Assembly: GCA_946478635.1 (NCBI GenBank)
Contig: CAMLCX010000298.1
Location: forward strand, 1-6,277
From: an uncultured Pseudomonadota bacterium
GTDB lineage: Bacteria > Desulfobacterota_B > Binatia > UBA9968
Direction: 5' to 3'
DNA length: 6,277 nt
The notes under the pieces were generated by a model, which was given only the letters and a program-made list of their open reading frames with translations, did no database searches and was not told where the DNA came from. Of the stretch, positions 1 through 5,687 are shown in pieces. Positions within the stretch are counted from its first letter, which is position 1. The number at the start of each line of letters is the position of its first letter. The translations under genes and the position numbers were made by a program.

Positions 1-191
1 CACTCACTCAGTGCCTCCCTGTGCAAATTCATTTCACAAACTATGCTATGCCGGCAAAAATTCCTGTCCAATATTGGACGATTCTGAAAATAATTAGGTC
101 CAGCCTCTGAGGCATCAATCTTTTCCAGGAACAGATTTCGTTAAGCAATTTCCAGCCTTGCGGCAAATGGCAAAAACCACCGAATACTTTT
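1..191. other. Non-coding region upstream of lon
   Basis: No convincing gene is visible here. Short open frames exist on both strands, but they resemble no family, lack ribosome binding sites and overlap one another. The stretch is more AT-rich than the genes around it, as expected of a regulatory region. The only clear structure is the perfect palindrome at 66-79. Whether a divergent gene begins to the left of the window cannot be judged from this sequence. Confidence 0.6.
66..79. promoter_or_regulatory. Perfect 14-bp palindrome, candidate operator
   Basis: The sequence GTCCAATATTGGAC is a perfect two-fold palindrome with no spacer, flanked by T on the left and G on the right. It lies about 113 bp upstream of the putative -35 box of lon. 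Its length and symmetry are typical of a binding site for a dimeric transcription factor. I cannot name the regulator. It does not match the CIRCE element (HrcA) or the CtsR box that control some bacterial heat-shock genes. It may instead serve a gene to the left of the window. Confidence 0.4.
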
Positions 192-220
192 TTGACAAAA
201 CTCCAAACCATCCTTACTTT
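192..220 (+). promoter_or_regulatory. Probable sigma-70-type promoter of lon
   Basis: A perfect TTGACA -35 hexamer lies at 192-197. After a 17-bp spacer comes TACTTT at 215-220, which matches four of six positions of the TATAAT -10 consensus. A TATACG at 221-226 is an alternative -10, but its spacing is too long. Transcription would begin near 227, giving a leader of about 100 nt before the ATG at 327. No heat-shock sigma-32 consensus (CTTGAA/CCCAT) is evident. The assignment is from consensus matching alone. Confidence 0.45.
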
Positions 221-312
221 TATACGGGAGCATCCATTACAATGCACTTGTCACTGTCTGCGTTCGCCTCTCGGCCTCTTTGGGCGGCGACTCAGGCTCG
301 TGCCAGGCGAAC

Positions 313-317
313 AGGAG
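313..317 (+). promoter_or_regulatory. Ribosome binding site for lon (selects ATG 327)
   Basis: AGGAG lies 9 nt before the ATG at 327, which is normal Shine-Dalgarno spacing. It supports this start over the upstream in-frame TTG at 192. A second in-frame ATG at 375 also has a purine-rich AAGGAAG-type sequence just upstream (363-369), so initiation there cannot be excluded. Confidence 0.6.
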
Positions 318-326
318 CTTTCCCCT

Positions 327-2792
327 ATGAACGATTTCTTTTCGGCTCCTGATTATCAGGCGAAGGAAGCATCCATGAACACTGATGATGAAGGAGAAAA
401 GGAAACTAACAAATCCAAGCCGCGCCTCAATATCCCTGAGGGCGCATTGGTCATATTACCGATGCGCAACCGGGTGCTCTTCCCGTCCATGATGATGCCG
501 CTTACGGTCCGTGGTCCGGCTCGACGCCACGCCGTCGAGGAGGCGGTGCGCCAGCAGGTGCCGATTGGGATTGTTGTGCAACGCGATCCGAATATAGAAG
601 CTCCAAAGCCCGAAGACCTTTACGAAGTAGGCACCACCGCGGATGTGGTAAGGATGTTTACCCTGCCGGATGGCCGGCGTCAGGTCCTCGTTCAGGGGCG
701 GCGCCGCTTTAAGATCAGCGAATTTATCGAGACCGATCCCGTCCTCATTGCGCGCGTTACCATGGTGGAAGAAAAGATACCGCAAACCAAGGAGTTCGAG
801 GCAAGAATCCTGCATCTGCGCCAAGAAGCGGGCAGAGCCCTGTCGCTATTGCCTGAGCCTACGAACGAAATGAGAGCGATGATCGAAAGGATCGAAGATC
901 CTCTGTCCATCATCGATATGATCGCTTCGACCCTGGACCTGCCGACCGCCGAGAAGCAAGACATTTTCGCGCAACTCGACCCGGAAACGCGCGCCCAGAG
1001 GGTTTCCGAAAAGTTGGCCCGGCAGATCGAACTGCTGGAACTGAGCAGAAAGATCGGCGCTGAAACGAAAGACTCCATGGATAAGTCCCAGCGCCAATAT
1101 TTCCTGCGCGAACAGTTGAAAGCAATTCAAAAAGAACTGGGCGAGGAGGACGGCAAGGATGCCGAGGTTGAAGAATTAAGAAGAAAACTTATGGAGGCCA
1201 AAATGCCTCCTGAGGTAGAAAAGGAAGCGCTTAAAGAACTGTCTCGATTAGAACGCATTCCCGAGGCGGCGCCGGAACATTCGCTGTTGCGAACTTATTT
1301 CGATTGGCTGGTCGAATTGCCATGGAGCAACTTCACCGAGGAGGAGATCGACCTGCCCAAGGCGCGCGAGATTCTTGACGCCGACCATCACGGCCTGCAA
1401 AAAGTGAAAAAACGGATCATTGAATTTCTCGCTGTTCGTAAACTCATGCCGCGCGGGAAAAGCCCAATCCTGTGCTTGGTGGGTCCGCCGGGCGTCGGCA
1501 AAACCTCGCTCGGACAGAGCATCGCGCGAGCGATGAATCGTAAGTTTGTGCGCCAAAGCCTGGGCGGGGTCCACGATGAGGCGGACATTCGCGGGCATCG
1601 GCGCACCTATATCGGCGCGCTTCCGGGTAACATTATCCAGGGACTCCGAAAAGCCGGCAGTCGTAATCCTGTCTTCATGCTCGACGAGGTCGATAAGCTC
1701 AGCGCTAGTTTTCATGGCGACCCATCGGCGGCTTTATTGGAGGTTCTTGATCCCGCGCAAAATGCGACCTTTCAAGATCATTACATCGCGCTGCCCTTCG
1801 ATCTCAGCCAAATCCTGTTCATCGCCACGGCGAACGTGCTGGATATGATTCCAGGCCCGCTGCGCGACCGCATGGAAATTTTGGAATTACCGGGCTACAT
1901 CGAGGAAGACAAGTTAGCCATCGCCAAAGGCTACCTCGTTCCCCGGCAGACTGCTGAAAATGGGCTAACACCGGAAAATATTAGTTTCACCGACGGCGCG
2001 CTCCGGGAAATTATCCGGTCCTACACGCGCGAAGCCGGGGTTCGCCAACTCGAGCGCGAGTTGGGAGCCGTTTGCCGCAATGTGGCGACGCGCGTCGCCG
2101 AAGGAATCAACGAACCGGTCGCGATCAAGGCGGAATCCATCCCGACCTTCCTGGGACCGCAAAAGTTTTTCAACGAGATCGCGTTGCGCACCAGTTTGCC
2201 GGGCGTGGCCACGGGCTTGGCGTGGACTCAGTTTGGCGGCGATATTTTGTTTGTCGAAGCGACGAAAATGGCCGGCGACGGCAAGTTGATATTAACCGGC
2301 CAACTCGGCGATGTGATGAAAGAAAGCGCACAGGCCGCTTTGAGTCTCGTCAAGTCTCGCGCGGAATCGTTGGGAATCGATTCTAAAGTTTTCAGGACTA
2401 ACGATTTGCACATTCATATCCCCGCGGGCGCAATCCCGAAGGACGGTCCAAGCGCCGGAGTGACGCTCTTTGTCGCTCTCGTTTCGCTGTTGACCGGACG
2501 GCGCATCAGCAAAGATGTCGCCATGACCGGTGAGATCAGCTTGCGCGGTCTGGTGCTCCCTGTGGGCGGCATCAAAGAAAAAATGCTGGCGGCAAAGCGC
2601 GCCGGAATTTCCAGTGTTTTGCTGCCCGAGTTGAACCGAAAGGACCTGGAGGAAATTTCTCCGTCGGGACGCGAGGGGATACGCTTTGAGTTTTTGAAAA
2701 CAGCCGAAGAAGCTTTGCGCCTTGCCCTCGAAGCTGATGCCCCGAGCGGTTATTCCCCCGGTGAAAGACTCGCGGCGCGGTCGCTTTCCTGA
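327..2792 (+). CDS. lon: ATP-dependent Lon protease (endopeptidase La)
   Basis: This is a cytoplasmic AAA+ serine protease that unfolds and degrades misfolded and regulatory proteins as a hexamer. The 821 residues match the usual bacterial length (about 780-820). From the N-terminus there is a 38-residue polar leader, then the substrate-binding LON domain beginning near VILPMRNRVLFP, and a helical linker with QYFLREQLKAIQKELGE. The AAA+ module has Walker A GPPGVGKT (386-393), Walker B FMLDEVD (D453, E454), sensor-1 N503 in ATAN, an arginine finger near R515 and a sensor-2 Arg near 573. The S16 peptidase domain starts around 620, with catalytic S709 in KDGPSAG and K752 in GGIKEK. K392, E454, N503, S709 and K752 each sit 30 residues beyond their E. 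coli counterparts, so the core is intact. I chose ATG 327 because AGGAG precedes it, and the in-frame upstream TTG at 192 coincides with the -35 box and encodes nothing Lon-like. ATG 375 (805 residues) is the alternative. The gene converges on the phosphohexomutase gene. Confidence 0.97.
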   Translation: MNDFFSAPDYQAKEASMNTDDEGEKETNKSKPRLNIPEGALVILPMRNRVLFPSMMMPLTVRGPARRHAVEEAVRQQVPIGIVVQRDPNIEAPKPEDLYEVGTTADVVRMFTLPDGRRQVLVQGRRRFKISEFIETDPVLIARVTMVEEKIPQTKEFEARILHLRQEAGRALSLLPEPTNEMRAMIERIEDPLSIIDMIASTLDLPTAEKQDIFAQLDPETRAQRVSEKLARQIELLELSRKIGAETKDSMDKSQRQYFLREQLKAIQKELGEEDGKDAEVEELRRKLMEAKMPPEVEKEALKELSRLERIPEAAPEHSLLRTYFDWLVELPWSNFTEEEIDLPKAREILDADHHGLQKVKKRIIEFLAVRKLMPRGKSPILCLVGPPGVGKTSLGQSIARAMNRKFVRQSLGGVHDEADIRGHRRTYIGALPGNIIQGLRKAGSRNPVFMLDEVDKLSASFHGDPSAALLEVLDPAQNATFQDHYIALPFDLSQILFIATANVLDMIPGPLRDRMEILELPGYIEEDKLAIAKGYLVPRQTAENGLTPENISFTDGALREIIRSYTREAGVRQLERELGAVCRNVATRVAEGINEPVAIKAESIPTFLGPQKFFNEIALRTSLPGVATGLAWTQFGGDILFVEATKMAGDGKLILTGQLGDVMKESAQAALSLVKSRAESLGIDSKVFRTNDLHIHIPAGAIPKDGPSAGVTLFVALVSLLTGRRISKDVAMTGEISLRGLVLPVGGIKEKMLAAKRAGISSVLLPELNRKDLEEISPSGREGIRFEFLKTAEEALRLALEADAPSGYSPGERLAARSLS

Positions 2793-2798
2793 CAAATG

Positions 2799-2827
2799 AA
2801 CCCGCCGGTCCCTTGGCCGGCCGGGTT
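2799..2827 (+). terminator. GC-rich hairpin after lon, possible terminator
   Basis: Seven bases after the lon stop, AACCCG (2799-2804) pairs with CGGGTT (2822-2827) and CCGG (2805-2808) with CCGG (2817-2820). This gives a 10-bp stem with one bulged C and an 8-nt loop. No T-run follows on either strand, so it is not a canonical intrinsic terminator. It sits where a shared bidirectional terminator for the convergent gene pair would be expected. Confidence 0.45.
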
Positions 2828-2865
2828 CCCCGCTAGTGTAGTGTAACAGCAGATGAGCATCCGCC

Positions 2866-2934
2866 GTTCATGCTTCGAGAGCCTCGGCACGAACGGTACC
2901 TCGACCGTTCACCCTGAGCTTAGTCGAAGGGTTC
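2866..2934. repeat. Imperfect palindromic repeat, GAACGG/CCGTTC core
   Basis: GAACGG (2891-2896) and CCGTTC (2905-2910) form a perfect 6-bp stem around an 8-nt loop. The pairing resumes, with mismatches, out to CTTCGA (2873-2878) and TCGAAG (2924-2929). The right arm, with ACCCTGAGCTTAGTCGAAGG, resembles a small palindromic repeat that I recall as common between genes of many environmental bacteria. That family identification is from memory and unverified. Confidence 0.5.
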
Positions 2935-2971
2935 TTTCGATCCAGACGCGAATCAACGGGTACACTCAACC

Positions 2972-3161
2972 AGTGTGGCGTATCTGAAATTCGTTGAATA
3001 ATTGCTACGGCGTTCGGGTCAAAAATCTCCCCTTCCCCTCTTTTCCAAAGAGGGGTGAGAATAATTCCCCCTTTGGAAAAGGGGGATCAAGGGGGATTTG
3101 GGCGTGATTTTAGCCACTGCGACGTGCTGCATTGTTAAACGAACTTTAGTTCCAGGACACT
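2972..3161. repeat. Inner inverted-repeat element with about 31-bp imperfect ends
   Basis: The left end has AGTGT (2972-2976), seven bases, then a 19-base stretch at 2984-3002 starting CTGAAATTCGTT. The right end, read on the minus strand, has AGTGT (3161-3157), exactly seven bases, then a 19-base stretch at 3149-3131 starting CTAAAGTTCGTT. The 19-base stretches agree at 15 positions, so the whole 31-base ends agree at 22. The shared spacing argues that these are true terminal repeats. They enclose the double hairpin at 3024-3098. The right end is shared with the larger 2833-3163 block, so one element may have inserted into or rearranged with a relative. Confidence 0.45.
3024..3098. repeat. 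Double-hairpin C/G-run palindrome
   Basis: Two hairpins lie side by side. CCCCTCTTT (3035-3043) pairs perfectly with AAAGAGGGG (3047-3055) around TCC. CCCCCTTT (3067-3074) pairs perfectly with AAAGGGGG (3078-3085) around GGA. The two halves are also imperfect inverted copies of one another, reaching AAATC at 3024 and GATTT at 3094-3098, so a larger cruciform is possible. I recall similar C-run/G-run repeats between genes of many environmental bacteria, but could not check this. It could act as a transcription barrier between the convergent genes, although no T-run follows either hairpin. Confidence 0.6.
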
Positions 3162-4893
3162 AGGTACCCGTCGTAACGCCAGTAAATGCCCGCTCGAGCG
3201 CGCGCAAAATTCCATCAGGTTCACGCACCGCGAGTTCGACGATTTCATCGGCGCGCGCCTGGGAGTCGCTATTGGCATAGATGCGCAGTTGCGGCGCGTT
3301 GCCCGACGGCCGGATGTGCGCGACGTCGCCGTTGTGAAAATAAACACGCACACCGTCGAGAACGTTGATGCGCGCAATGTCGCCGAATCCGAGGGCGGCT
3401 GTGAAGAAACGTGTTAAAGTCGCCTTGCGTTGCCGCCATTCTTCCGCGCGTCCTGCCGCCAACGGACTGGGCCTGGCACCCGCCCGGCTGCGATCTAGAA
3501 CAGAGCCCGCGCTCTCGAATTCCACTTCGATCACGTCGCCTGGCGGTATCAGATTTGCCAGGATCGACTGACTCGCGGCGACAGGAAAGTTATCGATTAA
3601 ACCAGCCCGTCCGAAGCGCGCGGGCAAGCGATCCCATAGAGTGGATAATCCGATTCCTTGCTCGGCGGCCGCGAACAAATTAGCAAGGATCGGTAGCATC
3701 GCGTCGCGGCTCGGCAGCGCCGCCAAGGTCGCCTTGTTTAACCCAATCTCGCTGCCGGTCAAAAACCCGCCGTTGGCTTCCCAGCCAACGATACGTTCGT
3801 ACGTCCCGACGTTGGCCAAGTTGTCGAGAGCGGAGACAACATAGGGCGAGCCGATCTGGGTCTTCTCCAGCAAAATCTTGTGCTCGTGCAAGCGGCGCTC
3901 GACCGCATCGTTGGAGCTGATCGGAACAGCGACAGCATCCGCGCGCAGATATTCGGCAACGACGAGGCCCAGGAGGTCGCCGGGTAAAAAGCGCACGCGC
4001 CGGCCTCCGGGTTTAACGCCGGTGGCAGGCAGGACGGCGGTGACTAACGGCCGATCGGAGTCGCCGTCTGTCGACACGATGGCGTCAAGCGGTCCGCCGC
4101 CCGCTTCGGCAGCGACCGCGAGTTCTTCCAAACGATCGAGCTGTTCCCCGGTGATATTTTCGGTATCGATGGGAATGAACGTTTCGCTCCGTCCGGCGGC
4201 GAGCGCGACGGCGCCAAGCGCCTGGAGTATCCGCGGCAGGATATCGCGCCCCACCGCCGAATGCTGATAGACGAGAACCCGCAGACCGGAGAGGCCGCCA
4301 GTTTCAAAGCTATCAAGATAGCGGCGCACGTAACCTTCTTCGGCGCTGCCATCGAGCGGCGGCAACTCGAGCGCGGATTTTAACATTCCGGCGCCGTCGA
4401 ATGCGGAGGTCGCCGCGTTACGGCTGTATTCTTCGCGCCGCACGTTCTCGACCTCACGGATGATACCGGCTTCGTCCGACTTCAATATCTCGCCGACGCT
4501 TCTATTGATTTTAATGCCGTTGCGATCGAAGGGAATATGACTGCCGGTCACCATCACGCCGGCGCGTCGCTTGGCAATGCAGTGGAGTATCAATGCGGGC
4601 GTCGGAATCTTGCCGGCGTTCTCCACCCCGCAGCCCGAGTCGATGATCGCTCGGGCGCAAGCGCGCATGATGCGATCGGTGCTCGGCCGCAGGTCGCCGG
4701 CGAGAACCACAATGCTGTTCGAGGAAATGTCGCCGATGCTTAACAGGTAGCGAAGCGTCGCTTTGACGTTGATATAGGCTTCGAGGTCGGTGATGTCTCT
4801 GACTAAACCGCGGAGGCCGCTGGTGCCAAACGCCAGCGGCACAGGGACGTAATTGAGAAACCCGGAGACGGGTTCAATTTGAGTTTCAGCCAT
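3160..4893 (-). CDS. Phosphohexomutase (phosphoglucomutase/phosphomannomutase family)
   Basis: This cytoplasmic alpha-D-phosphohexomutase interconverts hexose 6-phosphate and hexose 1-phosphate through a phosphoserine and a bisphosphate intermediate. All four family loops are present in 577 residues: the catalytic loop TGSHIP (116-121, phosphorylated S118), the metal-binding DGDSDR (276-281), the sugar-binding loop GWEANGG (370-376) and the phosphate-binding RPSGNAP (528-534). The N-terminal FGTSGLRG also fits. TGSHIP and WEANGG differ from the TASHNP and GEESG forms of many family members and suggest a phosphomannomutase-like subgroup. Glucose versus mannose preference cannot be fixed from the motifs. 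The protein is longer than typical 450-470 residue members, partly through extra sequence around 460-490. ATG 4893 is preferred because FGTSG follows about 20 residues later, although no strong Shine-Dalgarno site precedes it. The TAG stop lies inside the CTAG at the end of the adjacent repeat block. Glucose-1-phosphate supply would suit the nearby GH94/glucan gene. Confidence 0.9.
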   Translation of the reverse strand: MAETQIEPVSGFLNYVPVPLAFGTSGLRGLVRDITDLEAYINVKATLRYLLSIGDISSNSIVVLAGDLRPSTDRIMRACARAIIDSGCGVENAGKIPTPALILHCIAKRRAGVMVTGSHIPFDRNGIKINRSVGEILKSDEAGIIREVENVRREEYSRNAATSAFDGAGMLKSALELPPLDGSAEEGYVRRYLDSFETGGLSGLRVLVYQHSAVGRDILPRILQALGAVALAAGRSETFIPIDTENITGEQLDRLEELAVAAEAGGGPLDAIVSTDGDSDRPLVTAVLPATGVKPGGRRVRFLPGDLLGLVVAEYLRADAVAVPISSNDAVERRLHEHKILLEKTQIGSPYVVSALDNLANVGTYERIVGWEANGGFLTGSEIGLNKATLAALPSRDAMLPILANLFAAAEQGIGLSTLWDRLPARFGRAGLIDNFPVAASQSILANLIPPGDVIEVEFESAGSVLDRSRAGARPSPLAAGRAEEWRQRKATLTRFFTAALGFGDIARINVLDGVRVYFHNGDVAHIRPSGNAPQLRIYANSDSQARADEIVELAVREPDGILRALERAFTGVTTGT

Positions 4894-5156
4894 TAGTCTT
4901 GGGTACGCCAGCGATCTTTGAGGGAGGCGTCCTCAGCCCCGCAACCCCTGGGAAATCCGGTGCAGTTTCAACGAGGCTAATGACTGTGCGGGTTACTATC
5001 ATGGGGACACGACCCACAAGCCCGCGTCCAACCAAAATGGATTTGATGGCCGGTTATCGGATTGGAGTCACATCGGAGTGACTATCGCCAGGATGAAGAA
5101 GCTAGGGCTATCGCCACTGACTCGGCGAATTGGCCGATTTGGAAAGTCTTCCGGGA
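4894..5156. other. Intergenic region with small repeats, no gene
   Basis: No convincing gene is visible. A 60-codon plus-strand frame starting with TTG (4899-5081) resembles no protein family and has no ribosome binding site. A perfect hairpin, AGTCAC/GTGACT (5066-5083), and a direct repeat of CTATCGCCA (5082-5090 and 5108-5116) are present. TCGGC/GCCGA (5122-5137) forms a 5-bp hairpin about 20 nt past the stop of the small basic gene, but with no T-run. I found no good promoter for the phosphohexomutase gene, so whether it is transcribed alone or by read-through is open. Confidence 0.5.
5066..5083. repeat. Short perfect inverted repeat AGTCAC/GTGACT
   Basis: AGTCAC (5066-5071) and GTGACT (5078-5083) pair perfectly around the 6-nt loop ATCGGA. 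This lies between the small basic gene and the phosphohexomutase gene. It could be a hairpin in the minus-strand transcript or part of a degraded dispersed repeat. No T-run follows, so termination is not indicated. Confidence 0.35.
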
Positions 5157-5495
5157 CTACTTTTTACCGGCTCTCTTCGCCGCCCAGTAAGCCTTTAATT
5201 TGGCCGATAACTTCGCCTTGGCCGCCGGACTCATGGTCTTCTTCTTGGCTTTGGCAGCGGCTTTGACTGAAGGCGTCGCTGGTTTATTACCTTGAACCTT
5301 TGCCCATCTTGCTCTTTGAGCAGCGGCGATCTTCCTTTTCACCGACGCGCTCATGGTCCGCTTTTTCTCTGGCGCGGCCGCGGATTTCCCCGGCCCAGCG
5401 AAGATGCTGCGCAGCTCTTTGCCTAGCTCCTCGATTTGTTCCTTAATCGCCGCAGCCCGTTTGAGTTGGTTTACAGTGAGTTCGAGTATGTTCAT
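5157..5495 (-). CDS. Small basic tandem-repeat protein with TMS...W motifs, function unknown
   Basis: I recognise no characterised family. The 112-residue product has two parts. Residues 3-31 look like an amphipathic helix or short coiled coil (LTVNQLKRAAAIKEQIEELG). Residues 44-112 hold 23 Lys/Arg and no Asp/Glu. This basic part contains two copies of a unit with exactly 40-residue spacing. The first runs KRTMS (45-49) to RARW (61-64), the second KKTMS (85-89) to KAYW (101-104). In each, Thr and Trp are 17 residues apart, with an Ala/Lys-rich helix between. There is no signal peptide or membrane segment. Basic Ala/Lys repeats recall histone H1-like nucleoid proteins, so nucleic-acid binding is a reasonable inference but unproven. 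I chose ATG 5495; an in-frame GTG at 5588 would add 31 residues unlike the rest and sits next to a possible AT-rich -10 (TATTAT at 5598-5593). I recall similar TMS...W proteins in Verrucomicrobiota, unverified. Confidence 0.7.
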   Translation of the reverse strand: MNILELTVNQLKRAAAIKEQIEELGKELRSIFAGPGKSAAAPEKKRTMSASVKRKIAAAQRARWAKVQGNKPATPSVKAAAKAKKKTMSPAAKAKLSAKLKAYWAAKRAGKK

Positions 5496-5687
5496 GTGGC
5501 TCAGTAAACATGCAAAGCCCGTGGAAATCAAGCTGGTCAGGTCCCTCCGGATCGCCGATAAAACCCCCAAATTGTTTGCCCTGGTCACATGATAATAGTG
5601 AACCGGCTCCCGTTAAAATTTTTTTCTAAACGGCCGGCACATCCCGTCGCAGGCATAGGTTAATTATTGGGAGCCTTAGATGGCTTC
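5496..5687. other. Intergenic region between GH94 gene and small basic gene
   Basis: No gene is visible. The stretch contains AT-rich patches, including a T7 run on the plus strand (5619-5625, A7 on the minus strand) and TATTAT on the minus strand (5598-5593). The latter is a possible -10 element for the small basic gene, but no good -35 lies 17 bp upstream. CCGTT (5610-5614) and AACGG (5629-5633) could pair around the T-run, but the stem is too short to call a terminator for the GH94 gene. Confidence 0.4.

Larger units (their letters stand above)
2833..3163. repeat. Composite inverted-repeat (MITE-like) element between convergent genes
   Basis: The block begins with CTAGTGT (2833-2839) and ends with its complement ACACTAG (3157-3163). 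Read inward, the two ends agree at 14 of the first 20 positions (CTAGTGTnnTGnAACnnnAG). If CTAG is a target duplication, the core is TGT...ACA at 2837-3159 (323 bp). CTAG fits the YTAR target favoured by IS5-type transposases, but that link is inference. No transposase is encoded, and the interior is filled with smaller palindromes described separately. The right copy of CTAG includes the stop codon of the phosphohexomutase gene. Removing the block would leave only about 40 bp between lon and that stop. Dispersal elsewhere in the genome cannot be seen from this window. Confidence 0.45.

Noticed and set aside
192..326. N-terminal extension of Lon from TTG 192
   Set aside because: The TTG lies in a consensus -35 box, the encoded 45 residues resemble no Lon leader, and ATG 327 has its own ribosome binding site.
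41..352. Short frames on both strands upstream of lon (41-247 minus, 158-352 plus)
   Set aside because: They overlap each other and the lon promoter, resemble no family and lack ribosome binding sites.
2833..3163. CRISPR array or tandem repeat
   Set aside because: The repeats are inverted and nested, with no regular direct repeats or unique spacers and no cas genes.
4940..4980. TTGAAA on the minus strand as a phosphohexomutase promoter
   Set aside because: The hexamer 17 bp downstream is GGGGTT, which does not resemble a -10 box.
4899..5081. 60-codon plus-strand frame beginning at TTG
   Set aside because: There is no Shine-Dalgarno site and no recognisable family, and it ends within a hairpin; more likely non-coding or repeat-derived.
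5157..5495. Toxin-antitoxin component or ribosomal protein
   Set aside because: No partner gene overlaps it, no toxin or antitoxin motif is visible, and the TMS...W repeats match no ribosomal protein I know.
5496..5588. Longer version of the small basic protein from GTG 5588
   Set aside because: The extra 31 residues lack the composition of the rest, and the GTG directly follows a possible -10 element; ATG 5495 begins the coherent helical segment.
5610..5633. T-run with CCGTT/AACGG arms as an intrinsic terminator
   Set aside because: The T-run is in the loop and not after a stem, the stem is only 5 bp, and on the transcribed minus strand the run is A.
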